From the NCBI RefSeq assembly GCF_002081825.1, contig NZ_MUKU01000016.1, forward strand, positions 1 through 64,000: 64,000 nt of DNA. Reading direction: 5' to 3'. The stretch's first letter is position 1; every line of letters starts with the position of its first letter. Origin of the DNA: Chromobacterium haemolyticum (lineage in GTDB: Bacteria; Pseudomonadota; Gammaproteobacteria; Burkholderiales; Chromobacteriaceae). Both the position numbers and the translations under genes were made by a program. Of the stretch, positions 46,318-54,888 are shown in pieces. The notes under the pieces are model-generated. The model was not told the DNA's origin, did no database searches, and saw only the letters and a program-made list of their open reading frames with translations.

Positions 46318-46349
46318 GGGCGTCGACCATGTCGACGCCCTCTTTTTTT
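46318..46349 (+). terminator. Intrinsic terminator displaced by the family 2 repeat
   Basis: GGGCGTCGAC-CAT-GTCGACGCCC followed by TC and seven T. It is the expected terminator of the oxidoreductase gene but lies 170 bp beyond its stop, behind the repeat. Confidence 0.9.
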
Positions 46350-46474
46350 CCCGCCCGTTCTTTCTGCCGGTCAAACCCCACTTCGAATTGAAAATGCCAA
46401 TCGCATTTTCTAGTATTGAAGATGGCGCGCTGCCGCCAACTCAAAACTCAAACGAACCAATATGGAGACCCGCC

Positions 46475-47026
46475 ATGCCCCTGACCCCTCGCCACTGGCT
46501 GCTCGCTTCCGCCTGCGCGCTCTTGCTCGGCTGCGCGGCCACGCCCGGCAGCGACCGCTGCGCCGGCCAGACCCAGCCGGCCTTGCCCGGCATGGCCGCG
46601 GTGGACAATCCCGATCTGCTGAATAGCGCATTGGGCCAGCCCGGCAAAGGCGGCCTGTGCGCCGGCCAGGTGCGACGCCAGGAGCCGGCGGATCAAACCG
46701 TGACGGTCTACCGCGTCTACGACAACAACAAGGCCAACTCGCGCCTGGGCCGCTGGTGGTCGTTCAGCCAGCCGCAGGGGCCGACAAGCGCCTACCGCGC
46801 CGCCAACGCCATCTGCCCGAGCTGGAGCCAGCTCAACCGCATGGTGCGCTGCCAACTCAAAGTGGGCGCGCAAGTGGCGGTAGGCCCCGGCCAAAGCGCC
46901 GATTGCGCGCCGGACGCCAATTACCCGCCGTCACCGGTCAATCAGGTTTACATCCCCAACTCCGGACCGGACACCTTGTGGGTGGAGCAATGCCAGGATA
47001 TGGGTGATTTCCCGCCGGCGTCCTAA
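46475..47026 (+). CDS. Lipoprotein, function unknown
   Basis: A 183-residue lipoprotein. The lipobox ALLLGC places the modified Cys at residue 20. The mature part is rich in Asn, Gln and Pro with VTVYRVYDNNKANSRLGRWWSFSQPQ, an AICPSWSQLNRMVRCQLKVGAQVAVGPGQSADC segment and QVYIPNSGPDTLWVEQC; five or more Cys may form disulfides. I do not recognise the family. GGAG lies before the ATG at 46475; an open frame continues to 46301 but lacks a leader. The TAA stop abuts repeat copy G. Confidence 0.75.
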   Translation: MPLTPRHWLLASACALLLGCAATPGSDRCAGQTQPALPGMAAVDNPDLLNSALGQPGKGGLCAGQVRRQEPADQTVTVYRVYDNNKANSRLGRWWSFSQPQGPTSAYRAANAICPSWSQLNRMVRCQLKVGAQVAVGPGQSADCAPDANYPPSPVNQVYIPNSGPDTLWVEQCQDMGDFPPAS

Positions 47027-47169
47027 GAACGTGTTTACGATCTCGCGAGCAAAGGCGAGACAAGGCGAAAACGGCTGAAAAAGCGGAATGTACAGGTGGT
47101 ACATAAGCATTCTGAAGCCGCACTCACCGTTTCACCCCTCGCGGCGCGCAGCAGATCGTAAACGGACTC
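47027..47169. repeat. Stop-codon-associated MITE, family 1, copy G
   Basis: A 143-bp copy starting GAACGTGTTTACGATCTCGC directly after the TAA stop (47024-47026) of the lipoprotein gene and ending GATCGTAAACGGACTC before TGA. One flank has thus changed from TAA. The centre has TGTAC-AGGTG-GTACA. Confidence 0.88.
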
Positions 47170-47244
47170 TGAGACGAGCCGCCCGGTTGACGCCGGTCTC
47201 CCAAGCCATCAGCATGGCCGCTTCATCCAAGATGAGGAACGGCC

Positions 47245-47778
47245 ATGCGCCTTCAATCCATGCTCGCCGCCGGCCTGTGCGCCGCCCTATTCCACGCCGG
47301 CCCGGCGTTCGCCGCCGAAGACAGCATCGCCGCCGCCAAAGCGCTGCTGCAGGCGATGCGTTACGACGAGATCATCGCGCAAACGATGCAACAGATGGAA
47401 GCCACCATGCAGCAGCAAATGGAGCAGCAGCTGTGGCAAAACCTGCCAAACTGCGCGGAGACGCCTGACTGCAAAAACAAGGTCGGCACCTTTTTGCAGC
47501 AGATGATGAAAACCCAGCAAGCCTATTTCCACTCTCCCGAAACCCGCAAATTGATGAACGGAGTGCAGGTCCAAGCGCTGAGCAAGAATTTTAGCGTCGC
47601 CGAGATCCGCGAGATGAGCGCTTTCTATCAAACCCCCACCGGCAACAAGATGCTGCGGCTGATGCCCAAGATCACGGCGGAAATCGGTCCGGTGCTGATG
47701 CAGGACATCGGCCAGCGCTTGATGCCCGAGCTCAAGCAGCAGATGGACGAGTTCGCGCGGCGGAACGACGTCCGCTAA
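47245..47778 (+). CDS. DUF2059 domain periplasmic protein
   Basis: A 177-residue exported protein, paralogue of the gene at 354-896. The signal peptide ends AGPAFA (about residue 23). The mature domain is helical, with FHSPETRKLMNGVQVQALSKNFSVAEIREMSAFYQTPTGNKMLRLMPKI, the DUF2059 core. A pair of Cys in LPNCAETPDC distinguishes it from the other copy. GAGG precedes the ATG. A terminator follows. Function of the family unknown. Confidence 0.88.
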   Translation: MRLQSMLAAGLCAALFHAGPAFAAEDSIAAAKALLQAMRYDEIIAQTMQQMEATMQQQMEQQLWQNLPNCAETPDCKNKVGTFLQQMMKTQQAYFHSPETRKLMNGVQVQALSKNFSVAEIREMSAFYQTPTGNKMLRLMPKITAEIGPVLMQDIGQRLMPELKQQMDEFARRNDVR

Positions 47779-47797
47779 ACCGGCCAACACGCAGCAA

Positions 47798-47826
47798 AAC
47801 GGGGCCAGCGGCCCCGTTATTGTTGT
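47798..47826. terminator. Intrinsic terminator between convergent genes
   Basis: AACGGGGCC-AGC-GGCCCCGTT followed by ATTGTTGT, 20 bp after the DUF2059 stop and 17 bp before the stop of the opposing mscS gene. Confidence 0.8.
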
Positions 47827-47842
47827 CCAGCGCCTGCGGCGC

Positions 47843-48646
47843 TCAGCTCTGACGCACCACCATCGCCTGCTCCGGCGCCGGGAAGCCGCCGGCGGCCAGG
47901 GTCTCGCGAATCACGCGGTTGCTGTCAAAATACACCTGCCAATAGTCCTGCGGCTTGCAATACGGCCGCACAGCCAACACCGGTCCCAAGGGCGTGAACT
48001 CCAGCAGGCCAACGTCCGGCGCCGGGCTGGCCAGCACATTGGGCACCTTGGCCACCGTCTCCCGCAGCAAACTCATCGCCGCGGCGTGATCAGCGCTGGC
48101 GGCCAACTGGGCTTTCAGGTCTACTCGGCGCTGCTCGGTGGCGCTGAAGTTCTGGATGGTGTCGGAAAAGATTTTGTTGTTGCCGATCAGGGTCAGCACC
48201 CCGTCCGGCGTATCCACCGCGGTGGCGAACAGACCAATGTGCTTGACCGTGCCGACGACGCCGGCCACGCCCACCAGATCGCCCACTTTGAACGGCCGCA
48301 ACACCACCAGGAAGATGCCGGCGGCGAAGTTGGCCAACAAGCCGCTCCAGGCCATGCCGACCGCCACGCCGGCGGCGGCGATCACTGCGGCGAAGGTCGT
48401 GGTCTGCACTCCGAAGAAACCGAGAATGCCGATCACCAGCACGATAGTCAGCGTCACATCCAGGAAAGATCTCACATACTGACGAATAGTGTGGTCCAGC
48501 GACTTGCTGGCCAGCTTGGCGTCCAGCAGCCGAGTGGCGAAATTGATCAGCCAGCGGCCCACCAGCCACAGCAAGATGGCCGATAAAATGTTGAGGCCGA
48601 TTTTCACCGCCAGATCGGTCCAGTGACTCCAGTTAATGGCATCCAT
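47843..48646 (-). CDS. mscS: Small-conductance mechanosensitive channel (MscS family)
   Basis: A 267-residue channel of normal MscS length that opens on membrane tension during hypo-osmotic shock. Three transmembrane helices occupy about 10-110; the pore helix is AGVAVGMAWSGLLANFAAGIFLVVLRPFKVGDLV, with the Gly/Ala packing pattern of TM3. The beta domain contains GTVKHIGLFATAVDTPDGVLTLIGNNKIFSDTIQNFS. AAGGGGG precedes the start. It is a single-gene unit. Confidence 0.95.
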   Translation of the reverse strand: MDAINWSHWTDLAVKIGLNILSAILLWLVGRWLINFATRLLDAKLASKSLDHTIRQYVRSFLDVTLTIVLVIGILGFFGVQTTTFAAVIAAAGVAVGMAWSGLLANFAAGIFLVVLRPFKVGDLVGVAGVVGTVKHIGLFATAVDTPDGVLTLIGNNKIFSDTIQNFSATEQRRVDLKAQLAASADHAAAMSLLRETVAKVPNVLASPAPDVGLLEFTPLGPVLAVRPYCKPQDYWQVYFDSNRVIRETLAAGGFPAPEQAMVVRQS

Positions 48647-48803
48647 TTGTAAATCCCCCTTTTCAACGGTTTTGCAACATGTTTAAAGATAGGAGATTGA
48701 CACAGAAATACCAAATGAATTTTAAATGCGAAGCCACGCCGCAGTTCTTTAAAGCCTCTTCAAGTTCTCGCGAGCCGACGCGCGGCGGATCCTGCGCCGC
48801 CTC

Positions 48804-49532
48804 TCAGACCTTGGACAAGGCGCGGCAGGTCTCCCCTATGCCACCCAGAATGCGCAGGTCGAAGGCGTGATCCATGCGCGTGGGCGTGTAATTGATCAAG
48901 GCGGTGGCCACGCCGGCCTGCGCCGCTTCCAAAGGAATCAGATTGACCGGCGACACCTCCAGCGACGAGCCCATCACCAGCAGCAGGTCCGCCTGCAAGG
49001 CGGCGTCGAAGGCCAACTCAATCAAGGGCACCGCCTCCCCGTACAACACCACGTCGGGCTTGAGCACGTCGTGGCACAGCCGGCAGACCGGCAATGGGTG
49101 ATGCAGCACGTAATCCAGCGCATGAGTGGTGTCGCAGCTGGGACAGCTGGCGGTCAGCAAGCTGCCGTGCAATTCCAGTACCTGGCTGCTGCCGGCGCGC
49201 GCGTGCAGGCCGTCTATGTTCTGGGTCAGCACCGTCACCCGCTTGCCCTGTTGCTCCAGTTCCGCCAGGAATTGGTGCCCGGCGTTGGGCCGGTAATCGC
49301 CAATCAACTTGATGCGGAAGATCTCTCGAAACGCCAGCCAGAACGCCTCCGGGTCGCTGCGGAAATAATCGATGGACACCACTTCGGCCAAGCTCATGCT
49401 ACGCGACCACAGGCCGTTGGCGGAGCGAAAGTCCGGGATGCCGGACTCGGTGCTCATGCCGGCGCCGGTCAGCGCCACAATGGTTTCCGCCTGCTCCAGC
49501 ATCTGGCGAAGGCGGTGTATTTGCTCGGACAT
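48804..49532 (-). CDS. NAD-dependent protein deacylase (sirtuin)
   Basis: A 242-residue Sir2 protein that removes acyl groups from lysine using NAD+. Motifs are GAGMSTESGIPDFRS (23-37), TQNIDGLHARAG (103-114), the catalytic His122 in LELHGSL, zinc cysteines 130, 133, 150 and 153, and VMGSSLEVSPVN. The zinc pairs are complete. The arginine/tyrosine pair that marks desuccinylases of the CobB class is not evident. It precedes a MazG-like gene on the same strand, 96 bp away. Confidence 0.94.
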   Translation of the reverse strand: MSEQIHRLRQMLEQAETIVALTGAGMSTESGIPDFRSANGLWSRSMSLAEVVSIDYFRSDPEAFWLAFREIFRIKLIGDYRPNAGHQFLAELEQQGKRVTVLTQNIDGLHARAGSSQVLELHGSLLTASCPSCDTTHALDYVLHHPLPVCRLCHDVLKPDVVLYGEAVPLIELAFDAALQADLLLVMGSSLEVSPVNLIPLEAAQAGVATALINYTPTRMDHAFDLRILGGIGETCRALSKV

Positions 49533-49628
49533 CTATGCATTCCAGCTAATGAATGAAGCGAAATCTAAGCCAGGTTCAATCAGCGATAACAACGCCAAAC
49601 CACAGCTTAGCTTTTCCATGCCGTAGGC

Positions 49629-49967
49629 TCAGCCGGCCGTTGGCACAGGGTATTTGACGGCGTTTTTCGCCATCTTGTCGCGTACCGCCGCGTCCAGATC
49701 CACTCCCGTCACCATCGCCAGCCGCGTCAGGTAGAGCAGCACGTCGGCAATTTCCTCCTGCAGATGGGAGAAGCGCGCCGGATCGTGGCGCAGCGCGACA
49801 GCCTCCTCGTCGCTCAGCCATTGGAAGATTTCCGCCAATTCGCCCACCTCTCCCACCAAAGCCAGCATCAGGCCGCGCGGCGTGTGATAACGGTTCCAAT
49901 CGCGTTCATCGGCAAAACGCTGCAATGCGGCGGTGAGTTTTTCAGTAGAGATCAGGGCTTCGGTCAT
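49629..49967 (-). CDS. MazG-like nucleotide pyrophosphohydrolase
   Basis: A 112-residue all-alpha NTP pyrophosphohydrolase of the short MazG/dCTPase group. The metal site is formed by GEVGELAEIFQW (about 36-47) and EEIADVLLYLTRLA (about 71-84); the C-terminal KMAKNAVKYPV is a family hallmark. It would hydrolyse non-canonical or excess nucleotides to monophosphate and pyrophosphate. A parS-like sequence lies 12 bp upstream of its start. Confidence 0.92.
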   Translation of the reverse strand: MTEALISTEKLTAALQRFADERDWNRYHTPRGLMLALVGEVGELAEIFQWLSDEEAVALRHDPARFSHLQEEIADVLLYLTRLAMVTGVDLDAAVRDKMAKNAVKYPVPTAG

Positions 49968-49979
49968 CGTTCTATCCGG

Positions 49980-49993
49980 GTTTCACGTGGAAC
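49980..49993. other. parS-like ParB-binding site 5
   Basis: GTTTCACGTGGAAC in the intergenic region just upstream of the MazG-like gene, followed by A as in the full parS. Confidence 0.75.
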
Positions 49994-50013
49994 ATCAGGC
50001 GCTTGCCGCCTCA

Positions 50014-50149
50014 GAATCGGTGCAAAGTCTCGCGAGCAAGACAAGGCGTTGCGGCAGAGAAAGCGGAGAGTACATACGGTATATGCGCATTTCGAAGTTG
50101 TACTCACCGTGTAACGCGCCACAACGCGCAGCAGGCATTGAGCAGGTTC
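50014..50149. repeat. MITE, family 1, copy H (diverged)
   Basis: A 136-bp copy starting GAATCGGTGCAAAGTCTCGC and ending GGCATTGAGCAGGTTC before TTA (50150-50152). This is the only near-complete copy not touching a stop codon, but it lies just 10 bp beyond the TAA of the cpdB gene. Confidence 0.75.
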
Positions 50150-50162
50150 TTAAACCTTTATC

Positions 50163-52070
50163 TTATTCCACCAGCTCCAAGCTCACCGAACCGTCGCCAT
50201 GCTCCGCCGCCAGGCGGAACTGCGGCTGGCGCGCCAGATAGCGCAACGCGCCGGCGCCGGTGTCGAAGCGCATGGCGACGCCGGACACCGGCAGGATGCG
50301 CCAGGCCGGCTTGGCCGCCGGGTCCACCACCTTGCGCTCGGCCAGATAGGCGGCCACCGCCGCGCGGTTTTCGTCCGGAGAATCCACCACCACGCGGCTG
50401 GCGTCGATGCCGGGGAAGTGGCCGCCGCCGGAGGCGCGGTAGTTGTTGGTGGCCACCAGGAAGCTGGCGTTCTCGTCTATCGGCTTGCCCTGATAGCTCA
50501 GCTTGACGATGCGATGGCTGTCCGGCGCCGCCAGCTTGCCGTCGGCGTCGTAGCGCGCCGGCCGGCTGACGTCGATCTCATAGCTGACGCCGGCGATGCT
50601 GTCGAAGTTGTAGGAACGGAACTCCGGGTTCAGCAACGGCTGGGTCTTGGGGCCTTTGGGATCGATGCGCAGAAACTGCCCAGCCGACATCTCCAGCCAT
50701 TCGCGCACTTCACGGCCGCTGACCTTCACCGCCTTCAGCGTGTTGGGATAGATATAGAGATCGGCCAGATTGCGGATCGCCAGCGGGCCGGCCGGGATGT
50801 CGGTGTAGTAATTCCAGCCCTGACGGCCGCCGGCCTTGAACGGCGCGGCAGCGGACAGCACCGGCAAGCCTTCGTACTCGGTGCCCTTGACCGCGTTCTT
50901 CACATACCAGGCCTGGGCCTCCGCCACAATCTGCACCGAGGGATCGTCCGCCGCCTGAGCGAAGTAGCTGTAGATGGGCGCGCGGGTTTCCGCCACCTTG
51001 CCGCGCACATAGTCCAGCGTCCGGCGGTGTTCGGCGGCGATCAGCTCGGCCACCTTGGGCTCGGCGGCCGCCAGCGATCGCTTGGCCTGCTTATCGTAGA
51101 TGGCGCGCAAGCCGGCCTGTTTGCCGCTGACTTTCCAGCCGCCGTCGCCGCGCTCCAGCACCAGGTCCACCACGCCGATATGGTCGCCCCAGCGTCCCGG
51201 CATCACCGCCGGCACGCCGTTAATGGTGCCGGCGGCCAGGTCCACCTTGGGATAGCCGGCGAAGGCGGAAGACGGGAATTCCGCGTGAGCGTGGCCAAAC
51301 AGGATGGCGTCGATGCCGGCCACCTCGGCCAGGCCGGCCACCGAGTTCTCGGCAAAGCGCGCGCTCTCGCCTTTTTCGAAACCGGAATGCGGCACCGCGA
51401 TCACGATGTCGGCGCCCTTCTGCTTGAGCTCGGGCAGATAGCGGCGCGCGGTGTCGACGATGTCCCTCACCTCCACCTTGCCCTGCAGATTGGCCTTGTC
51501 CCACTGCATGATCTGCGGCGGCACAAAGCCGATCACGCCGATGTTCAGCATCTGCGGTTGGCCGTCCTCATCCTTGAACTCCCGCTTGAGCAACACATAG
51601 GGCTGGAAATAGGGCTGGCCAGTCTTGGCGTCCACCACATTGGCGTTGACATAGGGGAAGGCCGCCGTCTTCAGCGCCTGGCTCAGGAAGGGCAAGCCGT
51701 AATTGAATTCGTGGTTGCCGATATTGCCGGCGTCGTAACCCAGCCAGTTGAGCACTTTGTAGGCGGGATGAACCTCGCCTGCGCGCAGCGGCTGAACCTT
51801 GGCCACCAGATCGCCCAAGGGATTGCCCTGCAACAGGTCACCGTTGTCTATCAGCAGATTGTTGGGCGCCTCTTGCCGCGCCGCGCGGATCAGCGTCGCC
51901 GCGCGCGCCAGGCCGAAGTCCTGCGTCGGCTTGTCCTGGTAGTAGTCGTAATCCAGCAGGTTCATGTGCACGTCGGAGGTTTCCAACACCCGCAGCTTCA
52001 GCGGGGCGGCCCAGCCGTTGGCGGCCAGCGCGGCCAACAGGGAGGAGACGAGGAGAGGCGCAAGTTTCAC
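50163..52070 (-). CDS. cpdB: 2',3'-cyclic-nucleotide 2'-phosphodiesterase/3'-nucleotidase
   Basis: A 635-residue periplasmic enzyme of the CpdB type that hydrolyses 2',3'-cyclic nucleotides and 3'-nucleotides. A signal peptide (ending GWAAP) is followed by LRVLETSDVHMNLLDYDYYQD, NIGNHEFNYGLPFLSQAL, VPHSGFEKG and LFGHAHAEFPSS, the metal-site blocks. In the C-terminal domain, NLADLYIYPNTLKAVKVSGREVREWLE and YRASGGGHFPGID bind the base. The start is GTG at 52070 with AAGGG upstream. Single gene. Confidence 0.95.
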   Translation of the reverse strand: MKLAPLLVSSLLAALAANGWAAPLKLRVLETSDVHMNLLDYDYYQDKPTQDFGLARAATLIRAARQEAPNNLLIDNGDLLQGNPLGDLVAKVQPLRAGEVHPAYKVLNWLGYDAGNIGNHEFNYGLPFLSQALKTAAFPYVNANVVDAKTGQPYFQPYVLLKREFKDEDGQPQMLNIGVIGFVPPQIMQWDKANLQGKVEVRDIVDTARRYLPELKQKGADIVIAVPHSGFEKGESARFAENSVAGLAEVAGIDAILFGHAHAEFPSSAFAGYPKVDLAAGTINGVPAVMPGRWGDHIGVVDLVLERGDGGWKVSGKQAGLRAIYDKQAKRSLAAAEPKVAELIAAEHRRTLDYVRGKVAETRAPIYSYFAQAADDPSVQIVAEAQAWYVKNAVKGTEYEGLPVLSAAAPFKAGGRQGWNYYTDIPAGPLAIRNLADLYIYPNTLKAVKVSGREVREWLEMSAGQFLRIDPKGPKTQPLLNPEFRSYNFDSIAGVSYEIDVSRPARYDADGKLAAPDSHRIVKLSYQGKPIDENASFLVATNNYRASGGGHFPGIDASRVVVDSPDENRAAVAAYLAERKVVDPAAKPAWRILPVSGVAMRFDTGAGALRYLARQPQFRLAAEHGDGSVSLELVE

Positions 52071-52104
52071 GGGACAGCCCTTTTCTGGTTTTATCGCGCC
52101 CGCA

Positions 52105-52428
52105 TTATACGCCCGCCGCCGGCCCCTCCAGATAGAAAGCCCCCCAGGCGCACATCGCGTCTATCACCGGCCGCAGCGTGTCGCCCAGCTCGGTCAAGCG
52201 GTATTCCACCCGCGGCGGCACTTCCGCGTACACCGTGCGCGCGATCAGGCCGTCGCGCTCCAGTTCGCGCAGCTGCTCGGTCAATACCTTCTGCGACACC
52301 CCGCCCAGCAAGCGGCGCAGTTCGCCGGTGCGCCGGCTGTCCTCGGACAAATGGCACAGAATCGCGCACTTCCATTTTCCGCCCACCAGCCGCACGGTGG
52401 CGTCGATGGGAAAATTCAGTTCGCTCAT
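52105..52428 (-). CDS. HxlR-family transcriptional regulator
   Basis: A 107-residue MarR-like winged-helix regulator of the HxlR family. Typical parts are LVGGKWKCAILCHLSEDSRRTGELRRLLGGVSQKVLTEQLRELERDGLIAR and VEYRLTELGDTLRPVIDAMCAWG. Cys19-Ala-Ile-Leu-Cys and a later Cys could make it redox-sensitive, as in several HxlR proteins, but that is inference. It is divergent from the oxidoreductase gene at 52532 and probably controls it. Confidence 0.93.
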   Translation of the reverse strand: MSELNFPIDATVRLVGGKWKCAILCHLSEDSRRTGELRRLLGGVSQKVLTEQLRELERDGLIARTVYAEVPPRVEYRLTELGDTLRPVIDAMCAWGAFYLEGPAAGV

Positions 52429-52465
52429 GCGGGCACAGTTACCTTTTGGTGCTTATGAAACAAAA

Positions 52466-52477
52466 AAGTACATACTT
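52466..52477. promoter_or_regulatory. Inverted repeat in the HxlR/oxidoreductase divergent promoter
   Basis: AAGTA-CA-TACTT, a perfect 5-bp inverted repeat, lies in the 103-bp AT-rich space between the two divergent genes. It is a good candidate operator for the HxlR protein. Confidence 0.55.
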
Positions 52478-52531
52478 ATCAACAGCTTGATCCGTTGTTA
52501 GCATGCCGTCTCCCATTTTACAGGAAGCGCC

Positions 52532-53071
52532 ATGAAAACCCTGATCATCGTTGCCCACCCCAATCTTGAGCAATCCCGAATCAACCGCCGCTGGATGGCC
52601 GCGCTGCACCGGCATCCGGAACGCTACACCGTGCACGCGCTATACCAGGCTTATCCGGACGGGAACATCGACGTGGCGCGCGAACAGGCGCTGCTGAACC
52701 AGCACCAGCGCATCGTGCTGCAATTCCCGCTGTACTGGTTCAGTTCGCCGCCGCTGTTGAAAACCTGGCAGGACCAGGTGCTGGACGAGGGCTTCGCCAT
52801 CGGCGCGCGACCGGAAGACTGGCGCATGCGGGACAAACGCATCAGCGTGGCGGTGTCCACCGGCATACGCGAGCGGGACTTCGCGGCGGACGGCCGTTAT
52901 CTGTACCGGATAGAGGAAGTGTTGCGGCCGTTCGAACTGACCTGCCGCTACCTCCGCGCCGAATGGCTGCCCGGCTTCGCCCTGCACGGCGCCGAGCACG
53001 ATCTGAGCGACGCCGAGATCGAGGCCAGCTCGGACGCGTATCTGCGGCACCTGCAGGCCGAGGCAGTATAA
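52532..53071 (+). CDS. NAD(P)H oxidoreductase, flavodoxin-like fold (MdaB/KefF family)
   Basis: A 179-residue FMN/FAD quinone reductase of the flavodoxin-like NAD(P)H dehydrogenase family (PF02525). The start KTLIIVAHPNLEQSRINRRW is the flavin phosphate loop, and QFPLYWFSSPPLLKTWQDQVLDEGFAIG is the signature of the YwrO/KefF group. It would reduce quinones or electrophiles with two electrons. AGGAAG precedes the ATG. The divergent HxlR gene and shared operator point to induction by quinone or electrophile stress. Confidence 0.92.
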   Translation: MKTLIIVAHPNLEQSRINRRWMAALHRHPERYTVHALYQAYPDGNIDVAREQALLNQHQRIVLQFPLYWFSSPPLLKTWQDQVLDEGFAIGARPEDWRMRDKRISVAVSTGIRERDFAADGRYLYRIEEVLRPFELTCRYLRAEWLPGFALHGAEHDLSDAEIEASSDAYLRHLQAEAV

Positions 53072-53085
53072 ATCCACTCGCCATG

Positions 53086-53110
53086 AAAAATGCCCGGCTG
53101 GAGCCGGGCA
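53086..53110 (-). terminator. Intrinsic terminator after gst
   Basis: TGCCCGGC-TCCA-GCCGGGCA followed on the minus strand by TTTTT, 45 bp beyond the gst stop, between convergent genes. Confidence 0.85.
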
Positions 53111-53154
53111 TGATCTTGTCTGGAACGGCTAACTTATTCCCGTTCCAGTGGGAA

Positions 53155-53766
53155 TTACTCCAGCAAGCCTTCCGCCTTCAGCGCCTGCTGCACGAAGGGC
53201 AGCGCCGCCACGCGTTTCTGGAAATCGATCAGCGCCGGGAAATCGCCCAGCGAACGCTGCACGAACTGCGCCCAGTTCAGGCAGGTGAACAGATAGGCGT
53301 CGGCCACGCTGAAACGCTCGCCCAGCAGATAAGGCGTTTTCGCCAGTTGCTGCTCCGCCAGCGCCAGCCGGCGGGTCAGCTTGTCCCAGGTCTGCTGCTT
53401 GAGTTCGTCGCTATTGGGATAGAACAGCGGCGAGAAGCCCTTGTGCACCTCGGTGGCGATATAGTTCAGCCACTCTTGCAGCCGGTAGCGTTCCAGCGTG
53501 CCGTTGGCCGGCGCCAGCTGTTTGGCCGGCGCCTGATCCGCCAGGTATTGCACAATGGCCACGCCCTCGGTCAGCAGCTCGCCGTTATCCAGCTGCAAGG
53601 CCGGCACATAACCGCGCGGATTGATGGTGGAGAAGTCCACCCCGCCCTCGGTCAGATGCGGCTGGACCTTGAGATTCACCTTCTCGGTGTCGAACGGCAG
53701 GCCGCTGGCGAACAACACGATATGCGGGGACAGCGAGCAGGCGCCGGGGGAAAAATACAGTTTCAT
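53155..53766 (-). CDS. gstA: Glutathione S-transferase (GstA, beta class)
   Basis: A 203-residue cytoplasmic glutathione transferase of the bacterial beta class. MKLYFSPGACSLSPHIVL has the conserved Cys10 and Ser; PRGYVPALQLDNGELLTEGVAIVQYLAD forms the glutathione site with the cis-Pro. The C-terminal domain has LGERFSVADAYLFTCLNWA with the N-capping box. GGAG precedes the ATG at 53766. Terminator downstream. It might belong to electrophile defence with the neighbouring oxidoreductase, although the two genes are convergent. Confidence 0.95.
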   Translation of the reverse strand: MKLYFSPGACSLSPHIVLFASGLPFDTEKVNLKVQPHLTEGGVDFSTINPRGYVPALQLDNGELLTEGVAIVQYLADQAPAKQLAPANGTLERYRLQEWLNYIATEVHKGFSPLFYPNSDELKQQTWDKLTRRLALAEQQLAKTPYLLGERFSVADAYLFTCLNWAQFVQRSLGDFPALIDFQKRVAALPFVQQALKAEGLLE

Positions 53767-53887
53767 CGCTTTTCTCCAGTTCAGAATGTCTCGGGACAAA
53801 ACGCAGGAATGCGGAAAACCCGGACAGCCTGAGCCAAATCGATGACAGTTGCAACCCTGCCGCCGATAGGGCCGCTGCCGCGGCGAT

Positions 53888-54457
53888 TCAGCCCAGCAGG
53901 GAAACGATCCAGCCCGGATGGATATTCCAGCCGGCAAAGCCCGCCAGCCAGAAAAACACGCCCAGCGCGCCAAAAGCCCAGGCGCACAAGAGCGGGATGA
54001 CATTGGCGGCCAGCGCCGCCACCGCGGCGCAGGCCACGGCGATGGACAGGCCGGCGTCGCTGACGTCGAACAGCTCGTGGCGCGCGTTCAACTCCTCAAA
54101 GCCCTGCTCCTTGGCCTTGGCCTTGAGCTGCAAAACCTGCGCCTCCGCGGCGTAGCGAGCGATGTCGCGTTGGATAGCCGCCTGCTCCGGCCTCAAGGCC
54201 GCCGCCGCCGCAGGATTGGCCAACTCCAGCAAGCGCGCCTGGCGCTGACTGCTTTCCGCCAGATGCTGCTTGATCTTCTTGGACTGGTATTCGGACCAGC
54301 TGTCCACCGCGTCCGCCTTCAATAGCTGGCGCGCCTGCACGATATTGTCGTCCTTCAGCTTGCCCAGCCCCATGAACACCGACAGCAGCACCACGGTCAG
54401 CGCCACCAGGCTGTTCAAGTACTTCTTCTCCGCTTCCACGCTGATTTCCAGTTCCAT
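53888..54457 (-). CDS. DUF4337 domain membrane protein
   Basis: A 189-residue protein of the DUF4337 family. A membrane helix lies at about 14-31 (LNSLVALTVVLLSVFMGLGKL), then a long coiled coil begins DDNIVQARQLLKADAVDSWSEYQSKKIKQHLAESS and runs to about residue 125. Two C-terminal membrane segments follow. Function unknown. GGGAG precedes the start. Next to gstA on the same strand, with about 120 bp between. Confidence 0.88.
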   Translation of the reverse strand: MELEISVEAEKKYLNSLVALTVVLLSVFMGLGKLKDDNIVQARQLLKADAVDSWSEYQSKKIKQHLAESSQRQARLLELANPAAAAALRPEQAAIQRDIARYAAEAQVLQLKAKAKEQGFEELNARHELFDVSDAGLSIAVACAAVAALAANVIPLLCAWAFGALGVFFWLAGFAGWNIHPGWIVSLLG

Positions 54458-54539
54458 CTCACGCTCCCGGCTGACGATAGGGGGTTCCCATCGCCATAAC
54501 GCAATACAGCGTCAAACCGTGGACAGGGACAATCGATCG

Positions 54540-54824
54540 TCAGGACGATTTTTTGGAAAACAGCCGCGGGCGGGAGTCCGCTCCGGAACCGGCGGGCGTC
54601 TGCGGCCGGGTCTTCAGCGCCACGAACAAGTCCTCCACCTGCTGACGCGCCCACGGGGTGCGCCGCAAGAAAGCCAGGCTGGATTTGACGCTGGGATCAT
54701 GATTGAAGCAGCGGATCTGGATGCGCCGCCCCAGCTCCGGCCAGCCGTAATGGCCGACCAACTGGTTCAGCATCTGTTCCAGCGTGACGCCGTGGGTGGG
54801 GTTCTTGGGTTGCGGTGCGCTCAT
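54540..54824 (-). CDS. VF530-like (DUF2132) DNA-binding protein
   Basis: A 94-residue protein of the VF530/DUF2132 family. The core [58 protein letters not shown] is highly conserved in the family, whose structure suggests DNA binding; the C-terminal tail is variable and basic. The start ATG at 54824 yields the usual N-terminus; an open frame extends to 54926. No strong ribosome site visible. Confidence 0.9.
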   Translation of the reverse strand: MSAPQPKNPTHGVTLEQMLNQLVGHYGWPELGRRIQIRCFNHDPSVKSSLAFLRRTPWARQQVEDLFVALKTRPQTPAGSGADSRPRLFSKKSS

Positions 54825-54888
54825 GGTCGTGTTTTCTGGCTGGGGCGGGCGCAGTGTACCTTGCCCCCGCCGCGCCGCAAAGCCGTGC

